Origin: Caballeronia sp. dw_19
GTDB lineage: Bacteria > Pseudomonadota > Gammaproteobacteria > Burkholderiales > Burkholderiaceae
Assembly: GCF_018449515.1 (NCBI RefSeq)
Contig: NZ_JAAVUQ010000028.1
Coordinates: 1 to 64,000, forward strand
DNA length: 64,000 nucleotides
Reading direction: 5' to 3'
The notes beneath the pieces were generated by a model. It did not search any database. It was not told the origin of the DNA and worked only from the letters and a program-made list of their open reading frames with translations. This document shows positions 9,802 through 23,077 of the stretch, in pieces; the first letter of the stretch is position 1, and the number at the start of each line of letters is the position of its first letter. A program made the translations under genes and the position numbers.

Positions 9802-12800
9802 ATGAAAGCTCTGCTCGATCTATTCAAGCAAGTCCAACAACCTGAAGTTTTTGACGCGATCAAGATCGGTCTGGCCTCGCCGGACAAGATCCGCTCGTGG
9901 TCCTTCGGTGAAGTGAAGAAGCCTGAAACCATCAACTACCGGACGTTCAAGCCGGAACGCGATGGCCTGTTCTGCGCCAAGATCTTTGGCCCGATCAAGG
10001 ACTATGAGTGCCTGTGCGGCAAGTACAAGCGCCTGAAGCACCGCGGCGTGATCTGCGAAAAGTGCGGCGTTGAAGTCACGCTCGCCAAGGTGCGTCGCGA
10101 ACGGATGGGCCACATTGAACTGGCCTCACCGGTTGCGCACATCTGGTTTTTGAAGTCGCTGCCGTCGCGTCTGGGCATGGTGCTCGACATGACGTTGCGC
10201 GACATCGAACGCGTGCTGTATTTCGAAGCGTACGTGGTGATCGAACCAGGCATGACGCCGCTGAAAGCGCGGCAGATCATGACGGAAGAGGATTACTACA
10301 ATAAGGTCGAAGAATACGGCGACGAATTCCGTGCCGAGATGGGCGCTGAAGGCGTGCGTGAACTGCTGCGCGCGATCAACATCGACGAACAGGTCGAAGT
10401 GCTGCGCACCGAACTCAAGAACACGGGTTCGGAAGCGAAGATCAAGAAGTACGCGAAGCGCCTGAAAGTGCTCGAGGCATTCCAGCGTTCGGGCATCAAG
10501 CCGGACTGGATGGTGCTGGAAGTGCTGCCGGTGCTGCCGCCGGAACTGCGTCCGCTCGTGCCGCTGGATGGTGGCCGTTTCGCTACGTCCGACCTGAACG
10601 ACTTGTATCGCCGCGTGATCAACCGTAACAACCGGTTGAAGCGTCTGCTCGAGTTGAAGGCGCCTGAAATCATCGTCCGTAACGAAAAGCGGATGCTGCA
10701 GGAAGCCGTCGATTCGCTGCTCGACAACGGTCGTCGCGGTAAGGCTATGACCGGCGCGAACAAGCGTCCGCTGAAGTCGCTCGCCGACATGATCAAGGGT
10801 AAGGGCGGTCGTTTCCGTCAGAACTTGCTCGGTAAGCGCGTTGACTATTCGGGTCGTTCGGTGATCGTGGTGGGTCCGACGCTCAAGCTGCATCAGTGCG
10901 GTCTGCCGAAGCTGATGGCGCTCGAACTGTTCAAGCCTTTCATCTTCAACAAGCTGGAAGTGATGGGTGTTGCTACCACCATCAAGGCCGCGAAGAAGGA
11001 AGTCGAGAACCAGACAGCCGTGGTGTGGGACATTCTGGAAGAAGTGATCCGCGAACATCCGGTGATGTTGAACCGCGCGCCTACGCTTCACCGTCTTGGC
11101 ATTCAGGCTTTCGAGCCGGTGCTGATCGAAGGTAAGGCTATCCAGTTGCATCCGCTCGTTTGCGCGGCGTTCAACGCCGACTTCGACGGTGACCAGATGG
11201 CCGTTCACGTGCCGCTGTCGCTGGAAGCGCAGATGGAAGCGCGCACGCTGATGCTGGCGTCGAACAACGTCCTGTTCCCGGCCAACGGCGATCCGTCGAT
11301 CGTGCCGTCGCAGGATATTGTGCTGGGTCTTTACTACGCATCGCGTGAAGCGGTGAACGGCAAGGGCGAAGGCATGACGTTCACGGGCGTGTCGGAAGCG
11401 ATTCGCGCGTACGAAAACAAGGAAGTCGAACTGGCGTCGCGGGTGAATGTCCGGATTACGGAAAACATTCACAACCCGGATCAAAGCGAAGGCGCACCGA
11501 AGTTCGTGCCGAAGATCACGCTGTACGCAACCACGGTTGGCCGTTCTATTCTTTCGGAAATTCTGCCGCCAGGACTGCCGTTCTCGGTGCTGAACCGTCC
11601 GCTCAAGAAGAAGGAAATCTCGCGCCTGATCAACACGGCATTCCGCAAGTGCGGTCTGCGCGAAACGGTGATCTTCGCCGACCAGCTGATGCAGATGGGT
11701 TTCCGTCTGGCTACGCGCGCCGGTATTTCGATTTGCGTCGACGACATGCTCGTGCCGCCGCAGAAAGAACAGATCGTCGGCGATGCAGCCAAGAAGGTGA
11801 AGGAATACGACCGTCAGTACATGTCGGGTCTCGTCACCTCGCAAGAGCGCTACAACAACGTGGTCGACATCTGGTCGGCAACGTCGGAAGCGGTCGGCAA
11901 GGCGATGATGGAGCAGTTGGCTACGGAACCCGTGGTCGACCGCGACGGTAATCAGACGAAGCAGGAATCGTTCAACTCGATCTACATGATGGCCGACTCG
12001 GGCGCGCGTGGATCCGCTGTTCAGATTCGTCAGCTGGCCGGTATGCGTGGCCTGATGGCGAAGCCGGATGGCTCGATCATCGAGACGCCTATCACGGCGA
12101 ACTTCCGTGAAGGCCTGAACGTGTTGCAGTACTTCATCTCGACGCACGGTGCACGTAAAGGCCTGGCCGATACGGCGTTGAAGACGGCGAACTCGGGTTA
12201 CCTGACGCGTCGTCTCGTTGACGTGACGCAGGATCTGGTCGTGGTCGAAGACGATTGCGGCACGACGAACGGCGTGGCAATGAAGGCGTTGGTTGAAGGC
12301 GGTGAAGTTGTCGAAGCCTTGCGTGACCGGATTCTCGGCCGCGTGACGGTGGCGGACGTCGTCAATCCGGAATCGCAGGAAACGCTGTACGAATCGGGTA
12401 CGTTGCTCGACGAAGACATGGTCGATGAAATCGAACGCCTGGGTATCGACGAAGTGCGCGTGCGTACGCCGTTGACCTGCGAAACGCGTTACGGCCTGTG
12501 CGCTTCGTGCTATGGCCGCGACCTGGGTCGTGGCTCGCGCGTGAATGTGGGCGAAGCGGTGGGTGTTATCGCTGCTCAGTCGATTGGTGAGCCGGGCACG
12601 CAGTTGACCATGCGTACGTTCCACATCGGTGGCGCGGCGTCGCGTGCGGCTATCGCTTCGTCGGTGGAAGCGAAGTCGAACGGCACGGTGCGTTTCACGG
12701 CAACGATGCGTTACGTCACGAATGCGAAGGGCGAGCAGATCGTCATCTCGCGTTCGGGCGAGGCGATCATTGCCGACGACCTCGGTCGTGAGCGCGAACG

Positions 12801-14049
12801 TCACAAAATCCCGTACGGCGCCACGTTGCTGCAACTGGACGGCGCGCAGATCAAGGCCGGTGCGCAACTGGCTCAATGGGATCCGTTGACGCGTCCGATC
12901 ATCACCGAGTGGGGCGGTACGGTGAAGTTCGAAAACGTCGAAGAAGGCGTGACGGTTGCGAAGCAGATCGACGATGTGACGGGGCTTTCAACGCTCGTCG
13001 TGATCGACGTGAAGCGTCGCGGTTCGCAAGCGGCGAAGAGCGTTCGTCCGCAAGTGAAGCTGCTCGATCCGCAAGGCGAAGAAGTCAAGATCCCGAACAC
13101 CGAGCATTCGGTGCAGATCGGCTTCCAGGTCGGCGCACTGATCACCGTGAAGGATGGTCAGCAAGTGCAGGTGGGTGAAGTGCTGGCACGTATCCCGGTT
13201 GAAGCGCAGAAAACGCGTGACATTACCGGTGGTCTGCCGCGTGTGGCCGAACTGTTCGAAGCGCGCTCGCCGAAGGACGCCGGTATCTTGGCGGAAGTCA
13301 CGGGTACGACGTCTTTTGGTAAGGACACGAAGGGCAAGCAGCGTCTCGTTATTACCGACGTGGAAGGGGAACAGCATGAGTTCCTGATCACGAAGGAAAA
13401 GCAGGTGCTGGTGCATGATGGTCAGGTCGTCAACAAGGGCGAAATGATTGTCGATGGCCCGGCTGACCCGCACGACATCTTGCGTTTGCAAGGTATCGAA
13501 GCGCTGGCTCGCTACATCGTGGACGAAGTGCAGGACGTGTACCGTCTGCAAGGCGTGAAGATCAACGACAAGCACATCGAAGTGATCGTGCGTCAGATGT
13601 TGCGCCGCGTGCAGATCGTCGACAACGGCGATACGCGTTTCATCATGGGCGAACAGGTTGAGCGTTCGGACATGCTGGATGAGAACGACCGGATGGCCGC
13701 CGAAGACAAGATCCCGGCGACCTACGAGAACGTGCTGCTAGGTATTACGAAGGCATCGCTCTCGACCGATTCGTTCATCTCGGCAGCTTCGTTCCAGGAA
13801 ACGACGCGCGTGTTGACCGAAGCGGCCATCATGGGCAAGCGCGACGATTTGCGCGGTCTGAAGGAAAACGTGATCGTCGGCCGGTTGATTCCGGCTGGTA
13901 CAGGTCTCGCGTTCCACAAGGCACGCAAGAGCCGCGAGTTGTCGGATCGTCAACGTTTCGACCAGATTGCAGCGGAAGAATCGTTCGATTTCGGCACGCC
14001 CGAAGCCGCACCTGTCGCACCTGCAGAACAGCAGCATCCGGCGGAGTAA
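9802..14049 (+). CDS. rpoC: DNA-directed RNA polymerase subunit beta'
   Basis: A 1415-residue catalytic subunit. The N-terminal zinc site is visible as Cys70, Cys72, Cys85 and Cys88. The magnesium-binding NADFDGD motif puts aspartates at 460, 462 and 464, the same numbers as in E. coli. A second zinc site shows as [15 protein letters not shown] near residue 893. A GGAGAG ribosome site precedes the ATG. The gene is followed by a strong terminator at 14112. Confidence 0.98.
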   Translation: MKALLDLFKQVQQPEVFDAIKIGLASPDKIRSWSFGEVKKPETINYRTFKPERDGLFCAKIFGPIKDYECLCGKYKRLKHRGVICEKCGVEVTLAKVRRERMGHIELASPVAHIWFLKSLPSRLGMVLDMTLRDIERVLYFEAYVVIEPGMTPLKARQIMTEEDYYNKVEEYGDEFRAEMGAEGVRELLRAINIDEQVEVLRTELKNTGSEAKIKKYAKRLKVLEAFQRSGIKPDWMVLEVLPVLPPELRPLVPLDGGRFATSDLNDLYRRVINRNNRLKRLLELKAPEIIVRNEKRMLQEAVDSLLDNGRRGKAMTGANKRPLKSLADMIKGKGGRFRQNLLGKRVDYSGRSVIVVGPTLKLHQCGLPKLMALELFKPFIFNKLEVMGVATTIKAAKKEVENQTAVVWDILEEVIREHPVMLNRAPTLHRLGIQAFEPVLIEGKAIQLHPLVCAAFNADFDGDQMAVHVPLSLEAQMEARTLMLASNNVLFPANGDPSIVPSQDIVLGLYYASREAVNGKGEGMTFTGVSEAIRAYENKEVELASRVNVRITENIHNPDQSEGAPKFVPKITLYATTVGRSILSEILPPGLPFSVLNRPLKKKEISRLINTAFRKCGLRETVIFADQLMQMGFRLATRAGISICVDDMLVPPQKEQIVGDAAKKVKEYDRQYMSGLVTSQERYNNVVDIWSATSEAVGKAMMEQLATEPVVDRDGNQTKQESFNSIYMMADSGARGSAVQIRQLAGMRGLMAKPDGSIIETPITANFREGLNVLQYFISTHGARKGLADTALKTANSGYLTRRLVDVTQDLVVVEDDCGTTNGVAMKALVEGGEVVEALRDRILGRVTVADVVNPESQETLYESGTLLDEDMVDEIERLGIDEVRVRTPLTCETRYGLCASCYGRDLGRGSRVNVGEAVGVIAAQSIGEPGTQLTMRTFHIGGAASRAAIASSVEAKSNGTVRFTATMRYVTNAKGEQIVISRSGEAIIADDLGRERERHKIPYGATLLQLDGAQIKAGAQLAQWDPLTRPIITEWGGTVKFENVEEGVTVAKQIDDVTGLSTLVVIDVKRRGSQAAKSVRPQVKLLDPQGEEVKIPNTEHSVQIGFQVGALITVKDGQQVQVGEVLARIPVEAQKTRDITGGLPRVAELFEARSPKDAGILAEVTGTTSFGKDTKGKQRLVITDVEGEQHEFLITKEKQVLVHDGQVVNKGEMIVDGPADPHDILRLQGIEALARYIVDEVQDVYRLQGVKINDKHIEVIVRQMLRRVQIVDNGDTRFIMGEQVERSDMLDENDRMAAEDKIPATYENVLLGITKASLSTDSFISAASFQETTRVLTEAAIMGKRDDLRGLKENVIVGRLIPAGTGLAFHKARKSRELSDRQRFDQIAAEESFDFGTPEAAPVAPAEQQHPAE

Positions 14050-14111
14050 GTTCTGAAGTTCGGGCCTTTTTACAGGTTCGGGCTTTAGCAACTGATCTGC
14101 CTGTACAAGAA

Positions 14112-14143
14112 GCCGCCCGGTTTATGCCGGGCGGTTTTTTTTT
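14112..14143 (+). terminator. Rho-independent terminator of the rpoBC operon
   Basis: A perfect 8-bp stem, CCGCCCGG (14113-14120) / CCGGGCGG (14127-14134), with a 6-nt loop is followed by nine T residues. It lies 64 bp after the rpoC stop and before recQ, so it closes the rif operon transcript. Confidence 0.92.
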
Positions 14144-14241
14144 GCTCTATCGATTGGCTAACGTTGAGTCATGCCGCCGCCTTGGGGCCGTGTCGTTGGT
14201 AAAATCGGGGCACTCACGCTCTGGCGCACTCCGTCTTCCCC

Positions 14242-16089
14242 ATGTCCCGTTCGCTCGAAATTCTCAAGGAAGTATTTGGCTACCCCGTTTTCCGGGGGCA
14301 GCAGGGCGAAATCGTTGATCATGTGGCTGCCGGCGGAGACTCGCTTGTGCTGATGCCAACCGGCGGCGGGAAGTCGTTGTGTTATCAGATTCCTGCCTTA
14401 TTGAGGCGTGAAGCGGGTTTCGGTGCGGGCATTGTCGTCTCGCCGCTGATTGCCTTGATGCAGGATCAGGTCGCTGCATTGAGCGAAGTCGGCGTGCGTG
14501 CTGCATGCCTGAATTCGACGCTCACGGGCGCCGAAGCGGCTGCAACCGAGCGCGCATTGCGTAACGGGGAAATCGACCTGCTGTATGTCGCGCCGGAACG
14601 CCTGATGACACCCCGTTTCCTCGAGTTGATCGAGAGCGTGCGCATTGGCTTGTTTGCCATTGACGAAGCGCATTGCGTGTCGCAATGGGGGCACGATTTC
14701 CGCCCTGAATACATCCAGTTGTCGGTGCTGCATGAGCGGTTTCCGTCGGTTCCCCGGATCGCGTTGACGGCTACCGCCGACGCCATTACGCGCGATGAAA
14801 TCGTGCATCGCCTCGCGCTCGATAACGCGCGTATTTTCGTCTCCAGCTTTGACCGGCCGAACATCCGGTATCGGATCGTCGAAAAGGATAACGCGCGGGC
14901 CCAATTGCTCGATTTCATTCGCGCCGAGCATACGAACCCTGACAAAACCACCGACGCTGGCGTGATTTATTGTCTGTCGCGCCGCAAGGTGGAGGAAACC
15001 GCCGACTGGCTCAAGAGTCAAGGCGTGCGCGCGCTGCCGTATCACGCCGGCATGGAGTACGAAACGCGTCAGCGCCACCAGGAAATGTTCAAACGCGAAG
15101 AGGGCATCGTGATGTGCGCGACGATTGCTTTCGGCATGGGTATCGACAAGCCGGACGTGCGCTTTGTCGCGCATCTGGATTTACCCAAGAGCGTGGAAGG
15201 CTATTACCAGGAGACCGGGCGCGCGGGCCGTGACGGCATGCCGGCGAACGCGTGGATGGCGTACGGCCTCGGCGACGTGGTGCAGCAGCGCAAGATGATC
15301 GACGAATCGGACGCGGACGATACCCACAAGCGCGTGCAGGGAGGCAAGCTCGACGCGCTGCTTGGGCTTTGCGAAGCGGCTTCATGCAGGCGGGTGCGTT
15401 TACTTGGCTACTTTGGCGAGGCGAGTCAGCCCTGCGGCAATTGCGATACCTGCCTCGAGCCGCCTGAATCGTGGGACGCCACGCGTGAGGCGCAGATGGC
15501 GCTTTCGTGCGTGTACCGGGCGTATAAGGCCAGTGGTTTCCATTTCGGCGCTGGCCATCTGATCGATATCTTGCGCGGCAGCCGGTCTGAGAAGTTGCTT
15601 CAACGTGGTCATGAAAAACTATCCACGTTTGGACTCGGCGCGGCGCTGTCAGAGCAGGAATGGCGCGCGGTGTTTCGTCAATTGGTTGCGTTCGGCTATC
15701 TGGCCGTCGACCACGACGGTTTCGGCGCACTGATTCTCACCGAGGCAAGCAAGGCGGTGCTCAAAGGCGAGCAGAACGTAACGCTTCGAAAGTACGTCAA
15801 GCCGACGCGGAGCCGGCAGTCATCTAGCCGAACAGGCGAACGCGCCGATCCGACGGCAGGCATGTCGCCGCGTATCAAAGCACGCTGGGAAAGGCTGCGC
15901 GCGTGGCGCGCAAGTATGGCGAAAAGCGACGGCGTGCCAGCGTACGTCATTTTCCACGACGCCACGCTCGCGGAGATCGCGCGTAATGAGCCGGATTCTA
16001 TTGAGGATCTCGGCCAGATTCCGGGCATTGGCGCGCGCAAACTCGAACGTTTCGGCAGCGAATTGCTCGAGGTGGTCGGCGCCAACTAA
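14242..16089 (+). CDS. recQ: ATP-dependent DNA helicase RecQ
   Basis: A 615-residue 3'-5' helicase of the RecF recombination pathway. Superfamily 2 motifs are visible: Walker [11 protein letters not shown] near residue 41, [17 protein letters not shown] near 139 and [10 protein letters not shown] near 320. The zinc-binding RQC region is seen in [12 protein letters not shown]...CGNCDTC around residues 378-404. A C-terminal HRDC domain follows, with [13 protein letters not shown]. It sits alone between the rpoC terminator and the rpsL promoter. No clear promoter was seen in the short upstream gap. Confidence 0.96.
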   Translation: MSRSLEILKEVFGYPVFRGQQGEIVDHVAAGGDSLVLMPTGGGKSLCYQIPALLRREAGFGAGIVVSPLIALMQDQVAALSEVGVRAACLNSTLTGAEAAATERALRNGEIDLLYVAPERLMTPRFLELIESVRIGLFAIDEAHCVSQWGHDFRPEYIQLSVLHERFPSVPRIALTATADAITRDEIVHRLALDNARIFVSSFDRPNIRYRIVEKDNARAQLLDFIRAEHTNPDKTTDAGVIYCLSRRKVEETADWLKSQGVRALPYHAGMEYETRQRHQEMFKREEGIVMCATIAFGMGIDKPDVRFVAHLDLPKSVEGYYQETGRAGRDGMPANAWMAYGLGDVVQQRKMIDESDADDTHKRVQGGKLDALLGLCEAASCRRVRLLGYFGEASQPCGNCDTCLEPPESWDATREAQMALSCVYRAYKASGFHFGAGHLIDILRGSRSEKLLQRGHEKLSTFGLGAALSEQEWRAVFRQLVAFGYLAVDHDGFGALILTEASKAVLKGEQNVTLRKYVKPTRSRQSSSRTGERADPTAGMSPRIKARWERLRAWRASMAKSDGVPAYVIFHDATLAEIARNEPDSIEDLGQIPGIGARKLERFGSELLEVVGAN

Positions 16090-16127
16090 TTTTTGCTGTT
16101 CATCTGCCTGGATAGGTACCCAAGCTG

Positions 16128-16157
16128 TTGACCGCATTAGGAATTTCAGATTATGAT
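16128..16157 (+). promoter_or_regulatory. sigma70 promoter of the str operon
   Basis: TTGACC (16128-16133) and TATGAT (16152-16157) are separated by 18 bp. The predicted start near 16164 gives a leader of about 130 nt before rpsL. No terminator was found between recQ and this site, so some readthrough from recQ is possible. Confidence 0.65.
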
Positions 16158-16292
16158 GCTAGGTTCTCGTTCTTGGATCTGCTAAGAGGGTTTTCCTCGC
16201 ACGCACGAACAAGAATCGGAATGCTCGATGCGCAATCCGTTTTGCTTTGCCCGAAACGGGGGCGTCGATTTTGATCAATTTAGGAATAGACA

Positions 16293-16670
16293 ATGCCAAC
16301 CATCAATCAATTGGTTCGCAAAGGCCGCGCTTCGGAAGTAGTGAAGAGCAAGTCGCCGGCCTTGCAGGACTGCCCCCAGCGTCGTGGAGTGTGCACTCGC
16401 GTGTACACGACGACGCCGAAGAAGCCGAACTCGGCACTTCGTAAAGTTGCAAAGGTTCGTCTGACGAACGGTTTCGAAGTTATTTCGTACATCGGTGGTG
16501 AAGGCCACAACCTGCAGGAACACTCGGTCGTGCTGATTCGCGGCGGACGGGTGAAAGACTTGCCGGGTGTGCGTTATCACATGGTTCGCGGCTCGCTGGA
16601 TACCCAGGGCGTCAAGGATCGTAAGCAAGCTCGCTCGAAGTACGGTGCGAAGCGCGCCAAGGCCAAGTAA
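16293..16670 (+). CDS. rpsL: 30S ribosomal protein S12
   Basis: A 125-residue protein at the decoding centre. The conserved [17 protein letters not shown] region (residues about 42-58) and [14 protein letters not shown] near residue 88 contain the two lysines whose mutation gives streptomycin resistance in other bacteria. Both are wild type here. An AGGA site precedes the ATG. It is first in the str operon, with rpsG 215 bp downstream. Confidence 0.98.
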   Translation: MPTINQLVRKGRASEVVKSKSPALQDCPQRRGVCTRVYTTTPKKPNSALRKVAKVRLTNGFEVISYIGGEGHNLQEHSVVLIRGGRVKDLPGVRYHMVRGSLDTQGVKDRKQARSKYGAKRAKAK

Positions 16671-16885
16671 ATATTTGGTTGGTAGGTCGTACAGGTTGCC
16701 CTTAACGGGCGTTCAAGCGGTGGTACCGGAAGTGCCGGTGCTGTCGAGTAAGTGGTCACCCGGCCAAGCTGGTTAGTCAGGACAGTGCGCACTCAAAAGC
16801 GCGTTTAGATGGATCGGGTTTGTTGGTGACCGCGGGGCTCGTGCGAAAAAAAGCGCGGCTCCAACTGAAAATCAAAGGAAGAAAC

Positions 16886-17356
16886 ATGCCGCGTCGTCGC
16901 GAAGTCCCCAAACGGGACATTTTGCCGGATCCGAAATTCGGCAACGTAGATGTAGCCAAGTTCATGAACGTGATCATGCTGTCGGGCAAGAAGTCGGTTG
17001 CCGAGCGTATCGTTTATGGTGCTTTTGAACAGATCCAGACCAAGGGTGGCAAGGACCCGCTGGAGGTGTTCACGGGTGCGCTCAACAACGTGAAGCCGGT
17101 GGTGGAAGTGAAGAGCCGTCGCGTTGGTGGTGCGAACTATCAAGTTCCAGTGGAAGTGCGTCCGTCGCGTCGTATGGCATTGGCGATGCGTTGGTTGCGC
17201 GAAGCTGCGAAGAAGCGCAGCGAGAAGTCGATGGCCCTGCGTCTCGCAGGTGAGCTTTCGGAAGCCGCGGAAGGCCGCGGCGGCGCGATGAAGAAGCGCG
17301 ACGAAGTTCACCGGATGGCAGAAGCCAATAAGGCGTTCTCGCACTTCCGCTTCTAA
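16886..17356 (+). CDS. rpsG: 30S ribosomal protein S7
   Basis: A 156-residue primary 16S rRNA-binding protein that organises the head of the 30S subunit. In E. coli it represses its own operon. The start is ATG 16886 ([11 protein letters not shown]) behind AAAGGAAG; an in-frame start 66 bp upstream would add non-homologous sequence. [16 protein letters not shown] and AMRWLREAA signatures are present. Confidence 0.97.
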   Translation: MPRRREVPKRDILPDPKFGNVDVAKFMNVIMLSGKKSVAERIVYGAFEQIQTKGGKDPLEVFTGALNNVKPVVEVKSRRVGGANYQVPVEVRPSRRMALAMRWLREAAKKRSEKSMALRLAGELSEAAEGRGGAMKKRDEVHRMAEANKAFSHFRF

Positions 17357-17401
17357 GGCTGCTTTTTAGGCCTCCCGACCTGGGACGAACGGAAAAACCT
17401 C

Positions 17402-17468
17402 CGGGCGGGTGCGCTTACAAAGCGCCTCGCCCGTTTGTGTTAAGGCGCGACCGGCATGTGCCGGTCGC
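17402..17468 (+). promoter_or_regulatory. Two strong hairpins between rpsG and fusA
   Basis: The first stem runs 17402-17416 / 17420-17433, 14 bp with one bulged T, and is followed by TTTGTGTT, so it may act as a weak terminator. The second is a perfect 10-bp stem, GCGACCGGCA / TGCCGGTCGC (17447-17468), ending 23 nt before the fusA GTG. They probably tune transcription or translation of fusA relative to rpsG. This role is inference. Confidence 0.55.
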
Positions 17469-17491
17469 GTCGACCCAATTAAGGATTCAAA

Positions 17492-19594
<2,103 letters not shown>

Positions 19595-19646
19595 TTCGGT
19601 AAGCCAGAAGTCTTTAACCGATCAACAAATTTGAAAGAAGGTAATC

Positions 19647-20837
19647 ATGGCAAAAGGTAAATTCGAACGGACCAAGCCGCACGTCAACGTAGGCACGATT
19701 GGTCACGTCGACCATGGCAAGACCACGCTGACGGCAGCAATCGCGACGGTGTTGTCGAAGAAGTTTGGCGGCGAAGCGAAGGCGTATGACCAGATCGATG
19801 CAGCGCCGGAAGAAAAGGCACGTGGTATTACGATCAACACGGCACACGTCGAGTACGAAACGGCAGCGCGTCACTACGCGCACGTTGACTGCCCGGGACA
19901 CGCCGACTATGTGAAGAACATGATTACGGGTGCAGCGCAGATGGACGGCGCAATCCTGGTGTGTTCGGCTGCAGACGGCCCGATGCCGCAAACGCGTGAG
20001 CACATTCTGTTGGCTCGCCAGGTTGGCGTGCCGTACATCATCGTGTTCCTGAACAAGTGCGACATGGTGGACGACGCCGAGTTGCTGGAACTCGTTGAAA
20101 TGGAAGTGCGTGAGCTTCTGGTGAAGTATGACTTCCCGGGCGACGAGACGCCGATCATCAAGGGTTCGGCCAAACTGGCGCTGGAAGGCGACACGGGCGA
20201 GCTGGGCGAAGTGGCGATCATGAACCTGGCCGACGCACTGGACACGTACATCCCGACGCCGGAGCGCGCCATCGACGGTTCGTTCCTGATGCCGGTGGAA
20301 GACGTGTTCTCGATCTCGGGTCGCGGCACGGTGGTGACGGGCCGTATCGAGCGCGGTGTGGTTAAGGTCGGCGAAGAAATCGAAATCATCGGCATCAAGC
20401 CGACGGTGAAGACGACGTGCACGGGCGTGGAAATGTTCCGGAAGCTCCTGGACCAAGGTCAAGCGGGCGACAACGTGGGTATTCTGTTGCGCGGCACGAA
20501 GCGTGAAGACGTGGAACGTGGCCAGGTGTTGGCCAAGCCGGGTTCGATCACGCCGCACACGCACTTCACGGCTGAAGTGTATGTGTTGAGCAAGGACGAA
20601 GGCGGTCGTCACACACCGTTCTTCAACAACTATCGTCCGCAGTTCTACTTCCGTACCACGGACGTAACGGGTTCGATCGAGTTGCCGAAGGACAAGGAAA
20701 TGGTCATGCCGGGCGACAACGTGTCGATCACGGTGAAGCTGATCGCTCCGATCGCGATGGAAGAAGGTCTGCGCTTCGCTATCCGTGAAGGCGGTCGTAC
20801 CGTCGGCGCTGGTGTCGTTGCCAAGGTTCTCGCGTAA
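19647..20837 (+). CDS. tuf: Elongation factor Tu, second copy
   Basis: A 396-residue protein identical in sequence to the EF-Tu encoded at 434-1624. It carries the same P-loop, DCPGHADYV and NKCD motifs. This is the str-operon (tufA-type) copy, directly after fusA, with its own AGAAGG ribosome site unlike the one at the first copy. At the DNA level I found three synonymous differences from the first copy (20342, 20357 and 20819). Two unlinked promoters thus feed one protein pool. Confidence 0.98.
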   Translation: MAKGKFERTKPHVNVGTIGHVDHGKTTLTAAIATVLSKKFGGEAKAYDQIDAAPEEKARGITINTAHVEYETAARHYAHVDCPGHADYVKNMITGAAQMDGAILVCSAADGPMPQTREHILLARQVGVPYIIVFLNKCDMVDDAELLELVEMEVRELLVKYDFPGDETPIIKGSAKLALEGDTGELGEVAIMNLADALDTYIPTPERAIDGSFLMPVEDVFSISGRGTVVTGRIERGVVKVGEEIEIIGIKPTVKTTCTGVEMFRKLLDQGQAGDNVGILLRGTKREDVERGQVLAKPGSITPHTHFTAEVYVLSKDEGGRHTPFFNNYRPQFYFRTTDVTGSIELPKDKEMVMPGDNVSITVKLIAPIAMEEGLRFAIREGGRTVGAGVVAKVLA

Positions 20838-20880
20838 AATCCTGAGCTTGCTTCAAAAGCTGTAGTTTGTAGTCGTGCCC

Positions 20881-20926
20881 GGAGCCGGGCGCACGTGCCT
20901 TACGCGTGCTCGGCTCCTTGCTCTTT
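20881..20926 (+). terminator. Hairpin with weak T-run after the second tuf
   Basis: GGAGCCG (20881-20887) pairs with CGGCTCC (20911-20917), and GCACG (20891-20895) pairs with CGTGC (20905-20909) inside. TTGCTCTTTT follows. It probably acts as a partial terminator separating the very highly expressed tuf from rpsJ. It may also serve as an S10 leader element, since it lies just upstream of rpsJ. Confidence 0.55.
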
Positions 20927-20973
20927 TACCAAATCGACGGTGCAACACCGTCTCGTTCTTTCAAGGAATTGTC

Positions 20974-21285
20974 ATGGCAAACCAGAAAATCCGCATTCGC
21001 CTGAAGGCTTTCGACTATCGTCTGATCGATCAATCGGCGGCTGAAATTGTCGATACGGCTAAGCGGACTGGCGCAATCGTACGTGGTCCGGTGCCGCTGC
21101 CGACCCGTATCCAACGTTTTGACATTCTGCGTTCGCCGCACGTCAACAAGACGTCGCGCGATCAGCTCGAAATCCGCACCCACCAGCGCCTGATGGACAT
21201 CGTCGATCCGACGGACAAGACCGTTGACGCGTTGATGAAGCTCGACTTGCCGGCTGGCGTCGATGTGGAAATCAAGTTGCAATAA
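20974..21285 (+). CDS. rpsJ: 30S ribosomal protein S10 / NusE
   Basis: A 103-residue protein with a second role as NusE, which pairs with NusB in antitermination and with NusG in transcription-translation coupling. The start is ATG 20974 ([14 protein letters not shown]) behind AAGGA; a longer frame upstream is unsupported. The [20 protein letters not shown] signature region is present. It is separated from rplC by a 199-bp gap with its own promoter. Confidence 0.97.
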   Translation: MANQKIRIRLKAFDYRLIDQSAAEIVDTAKRTGAIVRGPVPLPTRIQRFDILRSPHVNKTSRDQLEIRTHQRLMDIVDPTDKTVDALMKLDLPAGVDVEIKLQ

Positions 21286-21335
21286 GTTTCACCCGGCGCC
21301 GCTCTCGCGAGGAGTGGCGCTAAGTCTTTGATTGC

Positions 21336-21377
21336 TTGCGGAAAACGAAAAGCCTTGTTATACTCCAAGGCTTTTCG
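21336..21377 (+). promoter_or_regulatory. rplC promoter with -10 box inside a 12-bp inverted repeat
   Basis: TTGCGG (21336-21341) and TATACT (21359-21364) are separated by 17 bp. A perfect inverted repeat, CGAAAAGCCTTG (21346-21357) / CAAGGCTTTTCG (21366-21377), flanks the -10 box, which falls in the 8-nt loop. The expected start is near 21371. A small hairpin GCGC-ATTT-GCGC then A-run follows at about 21377. The promoter reads into rplC-rplD-rplW-rplB and beyond. Confidence 0.6.
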
Positions 21378-21484
21378 CGCATTTGCGCAAAAAAGTCGGT
21401 GCGATTCTCGTGAAGTTGTTCACCTGAGCGACCGGCATTTTGTAAATCAGCCCCGACCAATCGCAGTTGGGAATGGAGAAAACG

Positions 21485-22144
21485 ATGAGCCTTGGACTCG
21501 TAGGTCGCAAGGTTGGCATGACCCGTATCTTTACGCCTGAAGGGGATTCGATTCCCGTCACCGTATTGGACGTGTCGGACAACCGAGTGACGCAGATCAA
21601 GTCTGTAGAAACGGATGGTTACATCGCCGTTCAAGTTGCATTCGGCACTCGCCGCGCATCGCGCGTGACGAAGCCGCTGGCAGGTCACCTTGCCAAAGCC
21701 GGCGTACAAGCTGGTGAAGTTCTCAAAGAATTCCAGATCGATTCCGCTAAGGCTGCCGAGTTGTCGAACGGTACCGTTATCGGTACGGACATCTTCGAAG
21801 TAGGCCAGAAAGTCGACGTGCAAGGCGTGTCGATCGGTAAGGGCTACGCCGGTACCATCAAGCGTCACAACTTCGCTTCGGGTCGCGCATCGCACGGTAA
21901 CTCGCGTTCGCACAACGTCCCTGGTTCGATCGGTATGGCGCAAGATCCGGGTCGTGTTTTCCCGGGTAAGCGCATGACGGGTCACATGGGCGACGAAACG
22001 GTTACGGTGCAAAACCTCGTGATCGCTCGTATCGACACTGACCGTCATCTGTTGCTGGTCCGTGGCGCTGTTCCTGGCGCTAAGGGCGGCAAGGTCTTCG
22101 TGACGCCGGCTGTCAAGGCACGCGCTGTGAAAGGAGCGAAATAA
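21485..22144 (+). CDS. rplC: 50S ribosomal protein L3
   Basis: A 219-residue early-assembly protein whose loop reaches the peptidyl transferase centre. The start is placed at ATG 21485 ([16 protein letters not shown]) because GGAG lies 7 bases upstream and this matches the family; ATG 21467 would add six residues. [15 protein letters not shown] and [15 protein letters not shown] are the family signature, including the glutamine methylated in E. coli. The stop overlaps the rplD start by one base. Confidence 0.97.
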   Translation: MSLGLVGRKVGMTRIFTPEGDSIPVTVLDVSDNRVTQIKSVETDGYIAVQVAFGTRRASRVTKPLAGHLAKAGVQAGEVLKEFQIDSAKAAELSNGTVIGTDIFEVGQKVDVQGVSIGKGYAGTIKRHNFASGRASHGNSRSHNVPGSIGMAQDPGRVFPGKRMTGHMGDETVTVQNLVIARIDTDRHLLLVRGAVPGAKGGKVFVTPAVKARAVKGAK

Positions 22145-22764
22145 TGGAACTTAAGCTCCTGAGCGCCAATGGTCAGGAAGGCACGGGTGTGAACGCATCG
22201 GACGTCGTGTTCGGTCGCGATTACAACGAAGCCCTGATCCATCAGGTCGTCACGGCCTATCAAGCCAACGCACGTAGCGGTAATCGCGCGCAGAAGGATC
22301 GTGAGCAAGTCAAGCACACGACCAAGAAGCCGTGGCGTCAAAAGGGCACGGGCCGCGCTCGTGCCGGTATGTCGTCGAGCCCGTTGTGGCGCGGCGGTGG
22401 CCGTATCTTCCCGAATTCGCCGGAAGAAAACTTTTCGCACAAGGTCAACAAGAAGATGCATCGCGCAGGTCTCTGCTCGATCTATTCGCAGCTGGCCCGT
22501 GAAGGTCGCATCGTGGTTGTCGATGAGATGACCCTTGAAGCGCCGAAAACCAAGCTGTTGGCCGAAAAATTCAAGGCAATGGGTCTCGAGTCCGTCCTGG
22601 TCATTACTGACACGGTCGACGAAAACCTGTACCTCGCGTCGCGCAATCTGGCCCACGTGGCCGTTGTCGAGCCGCGTTACGCCGACCCGCTCTCGTTGAT
22701 CTACTTCAAGAAGATCGTGATTACGAAGGCTGCGGTCGCCCAGATCGAGGAGTTGCTGTCATGA
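22144..22764 (+). CDS. rplD: 50S ribosomal protein L4
   Basis: A 206-residue protein whose long loop lines the exit tunnel. In E. coli it represses the S10 operon by both attenuation and translation. The loop sequence [14 protein letters not shown] followed by [14 protein letters not shown] is clear. It overlaps rplC by one base at its start and rplW by 4 bases (ATGA) at its end, so translation of the three is coupled. Confidence 0.97.
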   Translation: MELKLLSANGQEGTGVNASDVVFGRDYNEALIHQVVTAYQANARSGNRAQKDREQVKHTTKKPWRQKGTGRARAGMSSSPLWRGGGRIFPNSPEENFSHKVNKKMHRAGLCSIYSQLAREGRIVVVDEMTLEAPKTKLLAEKFKAMGLESVLVITDTVDENLYLASRNLAHVAVVEPRYADPLSLIYFKKIVITKAAVAQIEELLS

Positions 22765-23075
22765 GCGAGATTCGCAAGAACGATCATCGTTTGATGCAGG
22801 TCCTGCTCGCGCCGGTGATCTCCGAAAAGGCGACGCTGGTGGCCGACAAGAACGAACAAGTTGTGTTCGAAGTCGCGCCCGATGCCACGAAGCAGGAAGT
22901 CAAGGCTGCTGTCGAGCTGCTGTTCAAGGTAGAAGTCAATTCCGTCAACGTGCTGGTCACGAAGGGTAAAGCCAAGCGCTTTGGCCGCTTCATGGGCAAG
23001 CGCAAGGACGTGAAGAAGGCGTATGTCTGCCTGAAGCCCGGCCAGGAAATCAACTTTGAAGCGGAGGCCAAGTAA
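22761..23075 (+). CDS. rplW: 50S ribosomal protein L23
   Basis: A 104-residue protein at the tunnel exit that docks trigger factor and [30 protein letters not shown] and [16 protein letters not shown] are typical of the family. Its ATG overlaps the rplD stop, and rplB follows after 2 bases. Confidence 0.96.
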   Translation: MSEIRKNDHRLMQVLLAPVISEKATLVADKNEQVVFEVAPDATKQEVKAAVELLFKVEVNSVNVLVTKGKAKRFGRFMGKRKDVKKAYVCLKPGQEINFEAEAK

Positions 23076-23077
23076 TC

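Noticed and set aside
10126-12876. A 916-codon open frame on the minus strand inside rpoC
   Set aside because: It is the mirror of a highly codon-biased gene in a GC-rich genome. It is His/Arg-rich, matches no family and has no ribosome site. Similar mirrors over rpoB, fusA, tuf and secY were dismissed for the same reason.
14124-14353. Short plus-strand frames across the rpoC terminator and recQ start
   Set aside because: They run through the terminator hairpin and overlap recQ in another frame, with no ribosome site or family match.
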